From contig VGWA01000005.1 of NCBI GenBank assembly GCA_016873795.1, forward strand, positions 1-55,947: a stretch of DNA of 55,947 nucleotides. The letters run 5' to 3'. Numbering within the stretch: position 1 is the first letter of the stretch; each line of letters opens with the position of its first letter. Below, piece by piece: positions 1 through 8,992 of this stretch. The position numbers and the translations under genes were made by a program. Source of the stretch: Ignavibacteria bacterium. Lineage in GTDB: Bacteria > Bacteroidota > Ignavibacteria > Tepidaquicellales > Tepidaquicellaceae. Under the pieces are notes generated by a model that worked only from the letters and a program-made list of their open reading frames with translations, ran no database searches and was not told the DNA's origin.

Positions 1-880
1 CGTTAGCCATTTTCATCAGACTTACCGCAAGAGTTTTAAGAGCACCTGATGTTTCCACCATAGCGTCGTGAGCCGCAAGTGATTCGAATTTATTTTCCGC
101 AGTTTTAAACGGAAGCCCGGTTATTTGTGAAATATATTTTGCAACTATTACGTCATAATTTTTCGGAACGTTCAGTCCCGTACCGACGGCAGAGCCACCC
201 AACGCCAATTCGGAGAGATGAGGCAGAGTATTTTTTATTGCCCGTAATCCATGTTCGATTTGCGAAGCGTATCCGGAAAATTCCTGTCCCAAAGTCAGTG
301 GCGTAGCATCCATCAGGTGTGTTCTTCCGATTTTCACTATATCCCTGAATTTATCAGATTTTTCTTTTATTGTTTTATACAGTTCTTCCACTTTGGGTAG
401 GGTATTTTCGACAATTATTTTATATCCTGCAATATGCATTGCAGTCGGAAATGTATCATTAGACGACTGCGATTTATTTACGTCGTCGTTCGGGTGAAGA
501 ACTTTCTTTTTGTCGTCCAGTTTTCCGCCGGTTAATACGTGTGCTCTGTTAGCAATAACTTCGTTTAAATTCATATTCGACTGCGTACCCGAGCCGGTCT
601 GCCAGACAACCAGCGGGAACTGGTCATCGAGTTTACCCTCCATTATTTCATCACAGACTTTACTTATCAGCTCCATTTTTTCTTTCGGAAGCACTCCGCA
701 GTCAAAATTTGCCATTGCTGCTGCTTTTTTCAGCACAGCAAAAGCAAAAATTATTTCTTTAGGCATTAACTGTTCGCCGATTATAAAATTTTCTTTGGAG
801 CGCTGGGTTTGCGCACCCCAGTACTTATCGGCAGGGACTTTTACTTCGCCCATTGTATCGCGTTCAATTCTGTATTCCAT
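1..880 (-). CDS. fumC: Fumarate hydratase, class II (5' part; gene runs off the window)
   Basis: Class II fumarase interconverts fumarate and malate in the cytosolic TCA cycle. The ATG is at 880 and about 293 N-terminal codons are present; the C-terminal third, including the family signature GSSxMPxKxN, lies beyond position 1. The visible part has the class II opening (a short strand followed by [21 protein letters not shown]), the [14 protein letters not shown] segment, [14 protein letters not shown], and [20 protein letters not shown], which carries the catalytic-region His and Thr. No frameshift is seen. queF begins 400 bases away on the same strand, and nothing suggests tight coupling. 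Aspartase and argininosuccinate lyase are relatives, but these motifs are fumarase-like. Identification is firm; completeness cannot be judged. Confidence 0.95.
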   Translation of the reverse strand, partial: MEYRIERDTMGEVKVPADKYWGAQTQRSKENFIIGEQLMPKEIIFAFAVLKKAAAMANFDCGVLPKEKMELISKVCDEIMEGKLDDQFPLVVWQTGSGTQSNMNLNEVIANRAHVLTGGKLDDKKKVLHPNDDVNKSQSSNDTFPTAMHIAGYKIIVENTLPKVEELYKTIKEKSDKFRDIVKIGRTHLMDATPLTLGQEFSGYASQIEHGLRAIKNTLPHLSELALGGSAVGTGLNVPKNYDVIVAKYISQITGLPFKTAENKFESLAAHDAMVETSGALKTLAVSLMKMAN

Positions 881-922
881 AACTTTTATAATTTAAATTA
901 TATAAAAAAATTAATTCAAAAA

Positions 923-1279
923 TTATTTCTTTAAATATTCTGCTTTTATTGTCGACCGAATTCCGCCACGGTTTTTAAATTCACCGGTAACAATCATATT
1001 ACGAGGTTTCAATATCTTCACAAGGTCATCGAGGATTTTATTCGTCAGCGCTTCAAAGAAAATTCCTTCGTTTCTGTATGACTGAAGATAATATTTCATA
1101 GATTTCAGTTCCACGCATTTTTTATCAGGGATATATGAAATAATAATTTTACCGAAATCGGGATGACCGGTTACGGGGCAGAGAGAAGTAAATTCTTCAG
1201 CAGTGTGGACTATAGAATAATCCCTACCGGGATAGGGATTATCGAATATTTCGAGTAGTTTGATTTTATCTTTATGCAT
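923..1279 (-). CDS. queF: NADPH-dependent 7-cyano-7-deazaguanine reductase (preQ0 reductase)
   Basis: QueF reduces the nitrile of preQ0 to the amine of preQ1 in queuosine biosynthesis. At 118 residues it is the short, unimodular type with a tunnelling fold. The nucleophilic Cys34 and nearby Asp41 lie in the LCPVTGHPDFG segment. The NADPH-contact motif is ELKSMKYYL at 57-65, and YRNEGIFFE follows at 68-76. RGGI near 104-107 matches the family C-terminus. The family's usual His in the xHE pair is Phe here (FFE); aromatic residues there are, to my knowledge, tolerated in other members. It stands alone between fumC and the TPR-CHAT gene. queD, an earlier pathway step, is at 15093, so the pathway genes are scattered. 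Confidence 0.95.
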   Translation of the reverse strand: MHKDKIKLLEIFDNPYPGRDYSIVHTAEEFTSLCPVTGHPDFGKIIISYIPDKKCVELKSMKYYLQSYRNEGIFFEALTNKILDDLVKILKPRNMIVTGEFKNRGGIRSTIKAEYLKK

Positions 1280-1505
1280 AATTTACATTAATTTATTTAA
1301 TTATTAGACAAAATTAAAGAAAAAAAGAAGTGTATATTTTCGTTGTTTAGTACACGAATTAAATATTTGCAGAAATAAAGAAGATGAGAAATGTGAAATC
1401 CCGCATGGGGGTATATTTGCAGAAACCGCAAAGAACAATAAAAAAGTGAAAGGTGAATAGTCAAGAGTCATGTGAATTATGCAGAAAAAAGCTCAATGAA
1501 TAATG

Positions 1506-4469
1506 TTATTGAAAGATGAAACCTGACCAGAAGTAAGGATCGGAAAATTTTTGCTTCATCTGTTTCTGAGCTTCGAAAAATGCTTCATCTTTTGACATTT
1601 TTTTCACGAGCCAGTTAGAGTAAAATGCCGTCATTAATTCCATTGTTGCTTCATCGGGAACTTTCCACAGACTCATAATGATGTTATTTGCTCCCGCCGT
1701 TTTGAATGCTCTCTGGAGTCCGAACACTCCTTCACCGCCTTTTATATCACCAAGTCCGGTTTCACACGCTGAAAGCACAACGAGTCCGGTATTCCTAAAA
1801 TCCATTGTACTCACTTCATAAGCAGTAAGTATACCGTTTTCCAATCCTTCAATTTCACTTCCTCCTTTCCAGACTCTGTTAGCACCGGCGAAAATCAATC
1901 CCGAACGGAAAAGAGGATTATCGCTCAGTTTATAAATATAAACAGGAACAGTAAATCCTTTTGATTTTTCATAACTTTTATCCGGTTCGGGATTAAAGAA
2001 ACCGTGAGTAGATATATGGAGTATACCCGGAGACTGATTACCGTTTAAAGATTTGAATATTTCTTCAGAACCGTTTAATCCCGTATATTCCGACACATTA
2101 TATTCATTGTTTTCGAGTATCGATTTGATATTATTTGCTTCGGTCAAAGTTCCATCAAGATAATCCCATCCATAGTAACCTTTTGTTTCCGAAACTATAA
2201 TTTTACCTTCGGGTTTAAATTCTTCAAAATCCTTTTCCCCTCGAATTACTGATTTTTTTGATGATAAAGCAACGGAATCAACATCGTATACAATTCCTCC
2301 GAAAACCGCAGCGGTCATTACTTCATCCTTCATTTTTAATTCTTTATTGATAGCAATATCTTTCAAGTTCCCTGCATAAGTAATTTTATATTTATCTATC
2401 AGGAATCTATCATTTTCGTCTCTTAAAGCTGAAAAAGAAATCTTATTCAGAATTCCGGACGGAGAAACAATAACGCGGTCTATCCCGGATAAATAATTCG
2501 CGACAGGCTGCCATATCAGCCGGTACAATTCAATACTTTTTTCAGGATTTCTCACATAACTGTTTTGATTATCTGCAGCATCAGAAAGATAATTTTCGAG
2601 TTCAGTCTGTGTACACAGTTTGATATAAACAGGTTCCTCCGCATCATTTCTAATAATTACAGCAGAATAATATACACTATCCGTCCAGTCTTTGTCATAA
2701 AAATTAAAATCAATGTATTCAACTGCCGCCTCATTCTTTTCCAATGAACTTTTAATATCCCTCCAGTTAAATTTTTCACTTATACCCGTTCCCAGGGATA
2801 TACTTAATTCCTTTTCAAGTTCCTCCGATTTGCGTTCAAGTTCCGAAATATTCAGACCTCGTCTGCTTCTTTCATCAACCGACAATTCCTGTGCTTTTAT
2901 GAAAGTTGATTTGAGATTGATGAGTTCGTTATACCTATCTATATATTGCTGATTATCCGACGTTCTTATTTTGTTATACATAGAGACGGTGGAATTCAGT
3001 ATAATTCCTTTTGATGCTATCCTTACATCAAGCATATTGGATATTATCGAAGGATTCTCTTTGCATCTTTCATCGGAGTAAGAATAAAATATTTCAAATT
3101 TATAATAAACTGATTTCAGGAAATTCAATTTTTGATTTTCGGATAAATAGGGGAAAATGTTCCGCAGCCGGTAAATATAAATTTCGTTTGCTTCAATAAA
3201 AAGCGGTTCAGCCTTATCATATTTTTCCGTAATTTTGTATAACTCAGCGAGATTATTCAGTGAAGATGCATAAGCAGGGTGTTTTTCTCCGAGAACATCT
3301 TTACGCACATTAATTGCTTCAATATAAAATTTTTCTGCTTTTTCATACTGTCCCAAACTACCGTACAGCTTTGCCAGATTATTAATTGTCTGCGCATAAT
3401 CCGGGTGTTTTTCCCCGAAAATTCCGCTTACAATTTCTTTTGCTTCAAGTATAAAAGGCAATGCTTTTTCATATTCTCCCATATCAGAATACAGAGCAGC
3501 GAGATTGTTCAGTGCCTGTGCATAATAAATATGTTTCACTCCGAATATTTCTTTCCTGATTTTAAGTGCTTCGAGATATAATGGTTCGGCTTTTTCATAA
3601 TTTCCTGTTCTTCGATACAAACCGGCAAGGTTATTCAACGAGCCCGCATATTCAGGTTGTTTTTCCCCGTATATATCTTTTTGAATCTTTATCGCATCCT
3701 GAAAAATTAGTTCTGCTTTTTCATATTGTCCCATACTGAAATACAGATGTGCAAGATTATTAAGAGAAACAGCATAATACGGATGCTTTTCGCCGAGTAC
3801 TTCTTTTCTTATATTCAATGATTCAAGAAAAAGCGGTTCGGCTTTTTCATACTGTCCGAGAACTTCATATAAATATGCCAGATTATTCAAGGAAAAAGTC
3901 ATGTCCGATTTATTGTCTTGAAGAAATTCTTTATATATTGCGATTGATTCCTTACAGAGCGGTTCGGCTTTATCATATAGTCCCATACGCATATACAATA
4001 AAGCCAGGTTATTCAGCGAGACAGCATAATCTTCATTTTTATCTCCCGTAATTTCTTTGGTCGTTTTCATATCCTGAAGATAAAGCGGTTCGGCTTTATC
4101 ATATTTTCCCATATCGTCATATAAACCCGCAAGATTATTCAGCAGAACAAGATAAGACGGATGTCTTTCACCGTTTAATTGTTTTCTTATTTTCACAGCT
4201 TCAAGGAAAAGAGGTTCTGCTCTCAGATACTGACCCGTATACTGATACAGAGTAGCAAGATTATTAAGTGATACAGCATAATTGCTGTCATTTTTTCCGA
4301 ATTCTTTTTCTGCCTGTTTGAGTGCTTTTTCTCCGAATTCGATTGCCGGGCGATATTCACCTTCTTCCGTGAGTTCTTCCGTTTTTGTGTTAAGTTCTTT
4401 CCAGGATTGTGAATAAATAAGTGCCGGACAGAGAAAAATAATCAATAAAAAAATTACTATTGTTCTCAT
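1506..4469 (-). CDS. Exported TPR-CHAT protein (caspase-like CHAT domain)
   Basis: This 987-residue protein has an N-terminal signal peptide (about residues 1-21, ending LIYSQ), a degenerate TPR, then nine regular 42-residue kinesin-light-chain-type TPRs (about 66-443; consensus SLNNLAxLYxxxGxYxKAEPL). A linker of about 200 residues follows, then a C-terminal CHAT domain (about 600-987). CHAT domains are clan CD caspase/separase-like peptidases. The expected dyad is visible: His822 in HISTHGFF and Cys902 in VVLSACETG, followed by the typical GGEGVFGLQRAF and SLWKVPDEAT segments. The TPRs presumably bind a protein partner. The signal peptide places it outside the cytoplasm, unlike CRISPR-linked or gasdermin-linked CHAT proteases. 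No candidate substrate or partner gene is adjacent, so the function is unknown. It appears to be monocistronic. Confidence 0.9.
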   Translation of the reverse strand: MRTIVIFLLIIFLCPALIYSQSWKELNTKTEELTEEGEYRPAIEFGEKALKQAEKEFGKNDSNYAVSLNNLATLYQYTGQYLRAEPLFLEAVKIRKQLNGERHPSYLVLLNNLAGLYDDMGKYDKAEPLYLQDMKTTKEITGDKNEDYAVSLNNLALLYMRMGLYDKAEPLCKESIAIYKEFLQDNKSDMTFSLNNLAYLYEVLGQYEKAEPLFLESLNIRKEVLGEKHPYYAVSLNNLAHLYFSMGQYEKAELIFQDAIKIQKDIYGEKQPEYAGSLNNLAGLYRRTGNYEKAEPLYLEALKIRKEIFGVKHIYYAQALNNLAALYSDMGEYEKALPFILEAKEIVSGIFGEKHPDYAQTINNLAKLYGSLGQYEKAEKFYIEAINVRKDVLGEKHPAYASSLNNLAELYKITEKYDKAEPLFIEANEIYIYRLRNIFPYLSENQKLNFLKSVYYKFEIFYSYSDERCKENPSIISNMLDVRIASKGIILNSTVSMYNKIRTSDNQQYIDRYNELINLKSTFIKAQELSVDERSRRGLNISELERKSEELEKELSISLGTGISEKFNWRDIKSSLEKNEAAVEYIDFNFYDKDWTDSVYYSAVIIRNDAEEPVYIKLCTQTELENYLSDAADNQNSYVRNPEKSIELYRLIWQPVANYLSGIDRVIVSPSGILNKISFSALRDENDRFLIDKYKITYAGNLKDIAINKELKMKDEVMTAAVFGGIVYDVDSVALSSKKSVIRGEKDFEEFKPEGKIIVSETKGYYGWDYLDGTLTEANNIKSILENNEYNVSEYTGLNGSEEIFKSLNGNQSPGILHISTHGFFNPEPDKSYEKSKGFTVPVYIYKLSDNPLFRSGLIFAGANRVWKGGSEIEGLENGILTAYEVSTMDFRNTGLVVLSACETGLGDIKGGEGVFGLQRAFKTAGANNIIMSLWKVPDEATMELMTAFYSNWLVKKMSKDEAFFEAQKQMKQKFSDPYFWSGFIFQ
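3141..4274 (-). repeat. Nine tandem 126-bp repeats encoding 42-residue TPRs
   Basis: Inside the TPR-CHAT gene, nine consecutive units of exactly 42 codons occur without spacers. Each begins near (S/A)LNNLA and ends near GExHPxYA. The strict period and retained protein consensus, with diverged nucleotides, suggest expansion by duplication followed by selection on the protein. Copy number could vary between relatives. Confidence 0.85.
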
Positions 4470-4710
4470 TGCTTTTTTTTATTAAATAAACAATATAAAA
4501 TCGTAAAATCAATGTAAAAATATTAATAGTCAGTACAATAAAAAGGAAATTCAGAAACATTTTTTGGAAATAGTAAACGATATTACAGGATTCGTTCTTC
4601 AAAGATAGTATAATTATTGATTACCGAAAAATACATTTTGCACTTTCAAAATTTATTTATTGTTAATTCAATAGAAATTAAGAAATATATTTTTTATTTT
4701 CTTATAAAAT

Positions 4711-4782
<72 letters not shown>

Positions 4783-4813
4783 CGAATTTTTTAAGGCGGA
4801 TATTTATTCCGTC

Positions 4814-5914
4814 ATGAATGATATGGGTCAGAAAATTTTCTTTACAGTCGGTCCTACACAATTATACAGCGATGTAAAAGACTTTTTACTCGAGGGTATC
4901 AAGAAAAACATATACTCTATAAACCACAGAAGTGATGAGTTTACGGAAATTTCCCGCTTTACCATAAACCAGCTGAAAAAGCTTTTAAATATTCCGGATA
5001 ATTTTTATATTTTTTTCCTGAGTTCGGCAACAGAATGCATGGAAAGAATTATTGAAAATCTTGTCGAGGAACAAAGTTATCATTTTGTAAACGGATTTTT
5101 TGCAAGAAGATTTTACAATATTTCGAATCAGTTAAAGAAGCGGCCTTTGCGTAATTTAACAGGATACGGTGACGGCATAGATTTCAGCAACATTTCAATC
5201 CCGGAAAAAACCGAGTTAATCTGTTTAACAGTAAACGAAACGAGCACAGGTGCGGCAATCAACGATATGGCACCCGTATATAATCTGAAGAAAGAACATC
5301 CCGATAAAATATTCGCTCTCGACGCAGTAACAAGCGTACCTTATTACCGCATTAATTTTGATTATATTGACACGGCATTTTTTTCCGTTCAAAAAGGTTT
5401 CGGGATTCCAGCAGGTTTGGGAGTATTGATAATAAACAAAAAATGCATTGAAAAGACTATATATTTGAGAGGAAAAGGTCACAACATCGGAAGCTTCAAT
5501 AATTTTATCAATCTTGCAGAAAAAGCGGAAAAATACCAGACATCAGTAACTCCGAATGTTCTCGGGATTTACCTTCTCGGAAAAGTCTGCAAATTATTAA
5601 ACAAAGAAGGATTAAAATCCATACGGAGTGAAACCGACAAAAAATCAGAATTAATATATTCGAAAGCAGAAAATTTCAAAAATGTAAAACCATTTGTCAG
5701 AAATCCCGGGCACAGGTCAAAAACTACAATATGTCTTCAGATTTCAAAAGCTCACAATAAAATATACTCCGGTCTGACAAAAAAGGGATTGATAGTGAGC
5801 AACGGTTACGGAGACTTTAAGAACAAGCATATAAGAATCGGAAACTTCCCGATGCATAAAATATCACAGGTAAAATTACTAATGGAAGAAATCGGAAAAA
5901 CGGAGAAAAAATAA
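4814..5914 (+). CDS. Class V PLP-dependent aminotransferase, phosphoserine aminotransferase-like
   Basis: This 366-residue protein has fold type I aminotransferase features. HRSDEF at 38-43 and LLNIPDNFYIFFL at 57-69 recall the SerC N-terminal region, Asp170 in ALDAVTS is the likely PLP-ring partner, and Lys194 in SVQKGFGIPAG is the likely Schiff-base lysine. The reaction could be phosphoserine, serine-pyruvate or alanine-glyoxylate transamination; I cannot choose, though the SerC-like motifs favour the first. The reading frame is open back into the tRNA, but an ATG at 4733 would lie inside the tRNA, so I use 4814 (4823 is also possible). rarA follows after one base, implying translational coupling. 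A SerA-like dehydrogenase sits far away at 50824. Confidence 0.8.
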   Translation: MNDMGQKIFFTVGPTQLYSDVKDFLLEGIKKNIYSINHRSDEFTEISRFTINQLKKLLNIPDNFYIFFLSSATECMERIIENLVEEQSYHFVNGFFARRFYNISNQLKKRPLRNLTGYGDGIDFSNISIPEKTELICLTVNETSTGAAINDMAPVYNLKKEHPDKIFALDAVTSVPYYRINFDYIDTAFFSVQKGFGIPAGLGVLIINKKCIEKTIYLRGKGHNIGSFNNFINLAEKAEKYQTSVTPNVLGIYLLGKVCKLLNKEGLKSIRSETDKKSELIYSKAENFKNVKPFVRNPGHRSKTTICLQISKAHNKIYSGLTKKGLIVSNGYGDFKNKHIRIGNFPMHKISQVKLLMEEIGKTEKK

Positions 5915-5915
5915 A

Positions 5916-7247
5916 TTGACATTATTCGAAGAAACAACATACGACAGTTCATTTATACCATTGCCTGAGCGAATCCGTCCGAAAAAATTCGATGAATTTG
6001 CGGGACAGGAGCATCTGATAAAAAAGGGCAAGCCGATACGGATGATGGTAGAGAACAACGAGCCTGTATCCATGATTTTCTGGGGACCTCCCGGAGTAGG
6101 AAAAACAACACTTGCTTTATTAATAGCGTCGTTAGTAAAAGCGGATTTAATACAAATTTCAGCAGTATCTGCGGGCGTAAAGGACATCAGAGATGCCATA
6201 AAAAAAGCCGAATACAACCTAAAGAGGAGACAAAAGACGATTCTATTTATTGACGAAATTCACCGATTCAACAAAGCACAGCAGGATTCTCTGCTTCAGA
6301 GCGTGGAAAAAGGGATAATAATCTTAATTGGTGCAACAACAGAAAATCCTTCCTTTGAAGTTATTTCTCCCTTGCTCTCGAGATGCAGGTTATACATACT
6401 TGAAGAGCTGAGGGTGAAAGATTTCAAATCAATTCTTCAAAATGCATTAGACAACGACGAGATATTAAGAAAACAAAAGATACAAATCGAGGATGAAAAT
6501 TTCCTTTTCCGATTATCCTGCGGAGATGCAAGAAGAATGCTGAACGGACTTGAGTTAGCCGTAAGGATGTCAAAGCCCGTAAAGGACGGAACAATAAAAA
6601 TCACAAATGAAATTTTAAAAGAGGCATTTCAGTCGAAATACATTAAATACGACAAGAAACAGGAAGAACACTACAACGTAATATCGGCATTCATAAAAAG
6701 CATACGCGGGAGCGACCCGGACGGTGCGGTATACTGGTTGGCAAGGATGCTGAAAGGAGGGGAAGACCCGAAATTTATTGCAAGACGGATGATAGTGCTT
6801 GCTTCGGAAGATATAGGAAATGCAGACCCTTATGCAATAACAATAGCAGTCAGTGCTTTTACGGCTGTTGATTACGCAGGCATGCCCGAGGCAAGGATAA
6901 TACTTTCACAGGCAGCAATATATCTTGCATGCTGTCCAAAAAGCAACGCGTCTTATCTTGCAATTCATAATGCAATGAAAGATACAGATGAATTACCCGA
7001 TTATGAAGTACCCATACATTTAAGAAATGCACCAACAGGATTGATGAAAGAATTGGGATACGGAAAAGATTATAAATATGTTCACGATTTTGAAGGCGGA
7101 TACGCAGTACAGCAGTATTTACCGGATGAATTGAAAGAAAAAGTATATTACAATCCAACCGATTACGGTTCGGAATCTAAAATAAAAAAGAAGCTGCAGG
7201 AAATAAGGATAGCCAAAAAAAGTACTTGGAACAAAAATAAAAATTAG
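5916..7247 (+). CDS. rarA: Replication-associated recombination protein A (AAA+ ATPase)
   Basis: RarA (MgsA) is a clamp-loader-like AAA+ ATPase that acts at stalled replication forks and interacts with SSB. The 443-residue length is typical. Walker A is GPPGVGKT at 57-64, and Walker B is ILFIDEIHRF at about 109-118, followed by NKAQQD. Sensor-1 is GATTENPSF and a sensor-2-like SCGDARR follows. The C-terminal tetramerisation region contains SDPDGAVYWLARML and the usual MPEARIILSQAAIYLA. The start is TTG at 5916, one base after the aminotransferase stop; the next in-frame candidates would trim the conserved N-terminus. The two-gene arrangement suggests co-transcription, probably from the tRNA promoter. 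Confidence 0.95.
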   Translation: MTLFEETTYDSSFIPLPERIRPKKFDEFAGQEHLIKKGKPIRMMVENNEPVSMIFWGPPGVGKTTLALLIASLVKADLIQISAVSAGVKDIRDAIKKAEYNLKRRQKTILFIDEIHRFNKAQQDSLLQSVEKGIIILIGATTENPSFEVISPLLSRCRLYILEELRVKDFKSILQNALDNDEILRKQKIQIEDENFLFRLSCGDARRMLNGLELAVRMSKPVKDGTIKITNEILKEAFQSKYIKYDKKQEEHYNVISAFIKSIRGSDPDGAVYWLARMLKGGEDPKFIARRMIVLASEDIGNADPYAITIAVSAFTAVDYAGMPEARIILSQAAIYLACCPKSNASYLAIHNAMKDTDELPDYEVPIHLRNAPTGLMKELGYGKDYKYVHDFEGGYAVQQYLPDELKEKVYYNPTDYGSESKIKKKLQEIRIAKKSTWNKNKN

Positions 7248-7284
7248 TTAGTTTACACTATATTATTAATTTAAAAAGGAAAAA

Positions 7285-7665
7285 ATGAAAAAGTTACTAT
7301 TATTAGCAGCATTACTGATTCTTTTCTTTGCTGTGAATGAGACAAACGCACAATCGGCAGTATATTTCTGCACGGAAACAGGCGCATACGGGTACTGTTA
7401 TGCCGCAGATACAAAATACGATGCCGAAGACTGCGCTTATGACTACTGCGTATCGTACGGAGGCACAAGCCCGACTTTAATAGTCAGCACAGGTGATAAG
7501 GGTTACGGTGCAATTGCTCTCGGCAAAAACAGCGACGGTTACAGGGTAATCGGAGCAGCGGTAGGATATACGACATTAAAAGATGCAAAAGATGCTGCTA
7601 TTGACGCCTGTAAAAATTCCGGCGGTAAAAACGTTAAAGTCGAGGACACCTGGTACGATTATTAA
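7285..7665 (+). CDS. Small secreted DUF4189-like protein
   Basis: This 126-residue protein has a clear signal peptide (MKKLLLLAALLILFFAV, cleavage near NAQS at 22-24). The mature part resembles DUF4189: two half-repeats that read aromatic/Gly-rich YGYCYAA or YGAIALG, then a helix with Ala and Asp ending in Cys. Five cysteines (29, 38, 50, 55 and 109) suggest disulfides once exported. The function of the family is unknown. A good Shine-Dalgarno (AAAAAGGA) lies just before the ATG. The gene follows rarA by 37 bases but could have its own promoter. It converges on the LVIVD-like lipoprotein gene, with an inverted repeat between them. Confidence 0.7.
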   Translation: MKKLLLLAALLILFFAVNETNAQSAVYFCTETGAYGYCYAADTKYDAEDCAYDYCVSYGGTSPTLIVSTGDKGYGAIALGKNSDGYRVIGAAVGYTTLKDAKDAAIDACKNSGGKNVKVEDTWYDY

Positions 7666-7682
7666 AAAAATCCGACAAATGT

Positions 7683-7799
7683 TAAAATTAACACCGATAA
7701 GACAGATTAACAGGAAATAAATATCCTCGTTAAAGAATTATTACAAAAAATAATTCAATGAATTTAAATTCAAATCTGTTTTAACGGTGTTATTATTTT
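7683..7799. terminator. Long imperfect inverted repeat between convergent genes, possible bidirectional terminator
   Basis: The arm at about 7683-7708 (AAATTAACACCGATAAGACA then GATT) recurs in reverse complement at about 7773-7799 (AATCTGTTTTAACGGTGTTA), with a few mismatches. The loop of about 65 bases itself contains the perfect 14-bp palindrome TGAATTTAAATTCA at 7759-7772. There is no classic U-run directly after either arm, so termination is inferred from position between stop codons at 7665 and 7811. The symmetry itself is plainly visible. Confidence 0.5.
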
Positions 7800-7810
7800 G
7801 ATATAAATAA

Positions 7811-8824
7811 TTACTGGGTTGTAAAGATATAAAGACCGTCTTCACCGTCGGCAAGATAAATAAAATTGCCGAATGCAAAAACATTGAATGGAGTACCTGT
7901 AGTAACATAATAGCCTGCCGATGAGGGCCAATACAGAGAATTGAGCGTATATTCTTCTATGGCATAAGAAGGTTCCGTAATATATAATTTATTACGTCTC
8001 AGAAAAATGCTTCCCACGTATGATTTTGCCGAAGCTGTCCCGAGATACACAGGGTTTGACGGGTATGTGACATCAATCACCGTAATGCCGGCAAGACCAT
8101 CTGCGACATAAGCCGTATTTGTTCCAACTGTAACATCATTTGCATCATCGAGTGTCGGTAAATAGCCCACAATATGCGGATTTGAGGGATTAGTCACATT
8201 CAATATTTCCAATCCGTAATCAGGTTCGGCTATATAGCACATTCCACCGGTAACATATAAACCTCCGATTTTATCGAAGGTATTATAAGAAGCAATCTGA
8301 GTCAATTGATTCGGAAGATTTGAAAGTTCGAGTATTTTCACAAATCCTTTATAAGTACCCGCATAAGCTTTATTATTGACCGTATCTATAAAAGCAGTCA
8401 AAACCGCATCCTGCGGAAAAAACATACTGTCCGTCTTGACCGGAGCAGCCGGATTAGACACATTAAGTACCATAAGTCCCTTATAACCGTCCGATACAAA
8501 GGCAAAAGGTATGTTATTTATATATGATACAAATACATCATATGCATAACCTGATGTATTGAACTTTACGACAATTGACGGTACACTGGGGAAACTTACA
8601 TCCAAAATATAAAGTCCCGAACCTCCGTCAGCTACAAAAGCATAAGATTTATTGTTAATCACCTGAACAAAAACTCCGCTGGCAAATCCGTCTGTATTTA
8701 CTTTTGCAATTAAACTCATATTTTTGAACTGAGGTTCGACAGATTCTTCAGTTTTTTTACAGGAACTAAAAACAACAGTCAGTATCATCAACATTGTTAT
8801 ATTCCAAATAATTTTTCCACGCAT
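7811..8824 (-). CDS. LVIVD-repeat beta-propeller lipoprotein
   Basis: This 337-residue predicted lipoprotein has an N-terminal hydrophobic segment ending FSSCKK, with Cys22 as the likely lipidated residue. The rest is built of repeated units of about 45 residues containing Y/FVADGxxGLxILDVSxPSxP (for example AFVADGGSGLYILDVS, AYVADGLAGITVIDV, YLADGEDGLYIF), the pattern of LVIVD/choice-of-anchor propellers found on cell surfaces. The function is unknown, probably surface binding. I start at the ATG at 8824 because an excellent Shine-Dalgarno (AAAAAGGAG) precedes it; a longer frame to 8869 would add 15 residues without such a site. The threonine aldolase gene ends 168 bases upstream on the same strand. 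Confidence 0.8.
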   Translation of the reverse strand: MRGKIIWNITMLMILTVVFSSCKKTEESVEPQFKNMSLIAKVNTDGFASGVFVQVINNKSYAFVADGGSGLYILDVSFPSVPSIVVKFNTSGYAYDVFVSYINNIPFAFVSDGYKGLMVLNVSNPAAPVKTDSMFFPQDAVLTAFIDTVNNKAYAGTYKGFVKILELSNLPNQLTQIASYNTFDKIGGLYVTGGMCYIAEPDYGLEILNVTNPSNPHIVGYLPTLDDANDVTVGTNTAYVADGLAGITVIDVTYPSNPVYLGTASAKSYVGSIFLRRNKLYITEPSYAIEEYTLNSLYWPSSAGYYVTTGTPFNVFAFGNFIYLADGEDGLYIFTTQ

Positions 8825-8992
8825 AATATGCTCCTTTTTTATTACAGCAATAGAAGAAAATAAATTCATACTTTCAATGATATTTTATATACAAGAATCC
8901 TATATAAAAGCAGAGGGAAAAAACAAATCAGTAATCCTATAGTTATCAAAGACAATATAAAAACAACAAAAACATACAGCCGATTAAAAAAT

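Noticed and set aside
1042-1074. QueF lacking the usual His of the xHE motif as an inactive enzyme
   Set aside because: Phe or Tyr there is, as far as I know, found in other short QueF proteins, and Cys34 and Asp41 are intact.
1506-4469. TPR-CHAT gene as part of a CRISPR or gasdermin defence system
   Set aside because: No cas, gasdermin or other defence gene is nearby, and the signal peptide sends it out of the cytoplasm.
4390-4602. 70-residue hydrophobic frame on the minus strand
   Set aside because: It overlaps the start of the TPR-CHAT gene in another frame, has no ribosome binding site and looks like AT-rich hydrophobic chance coding.
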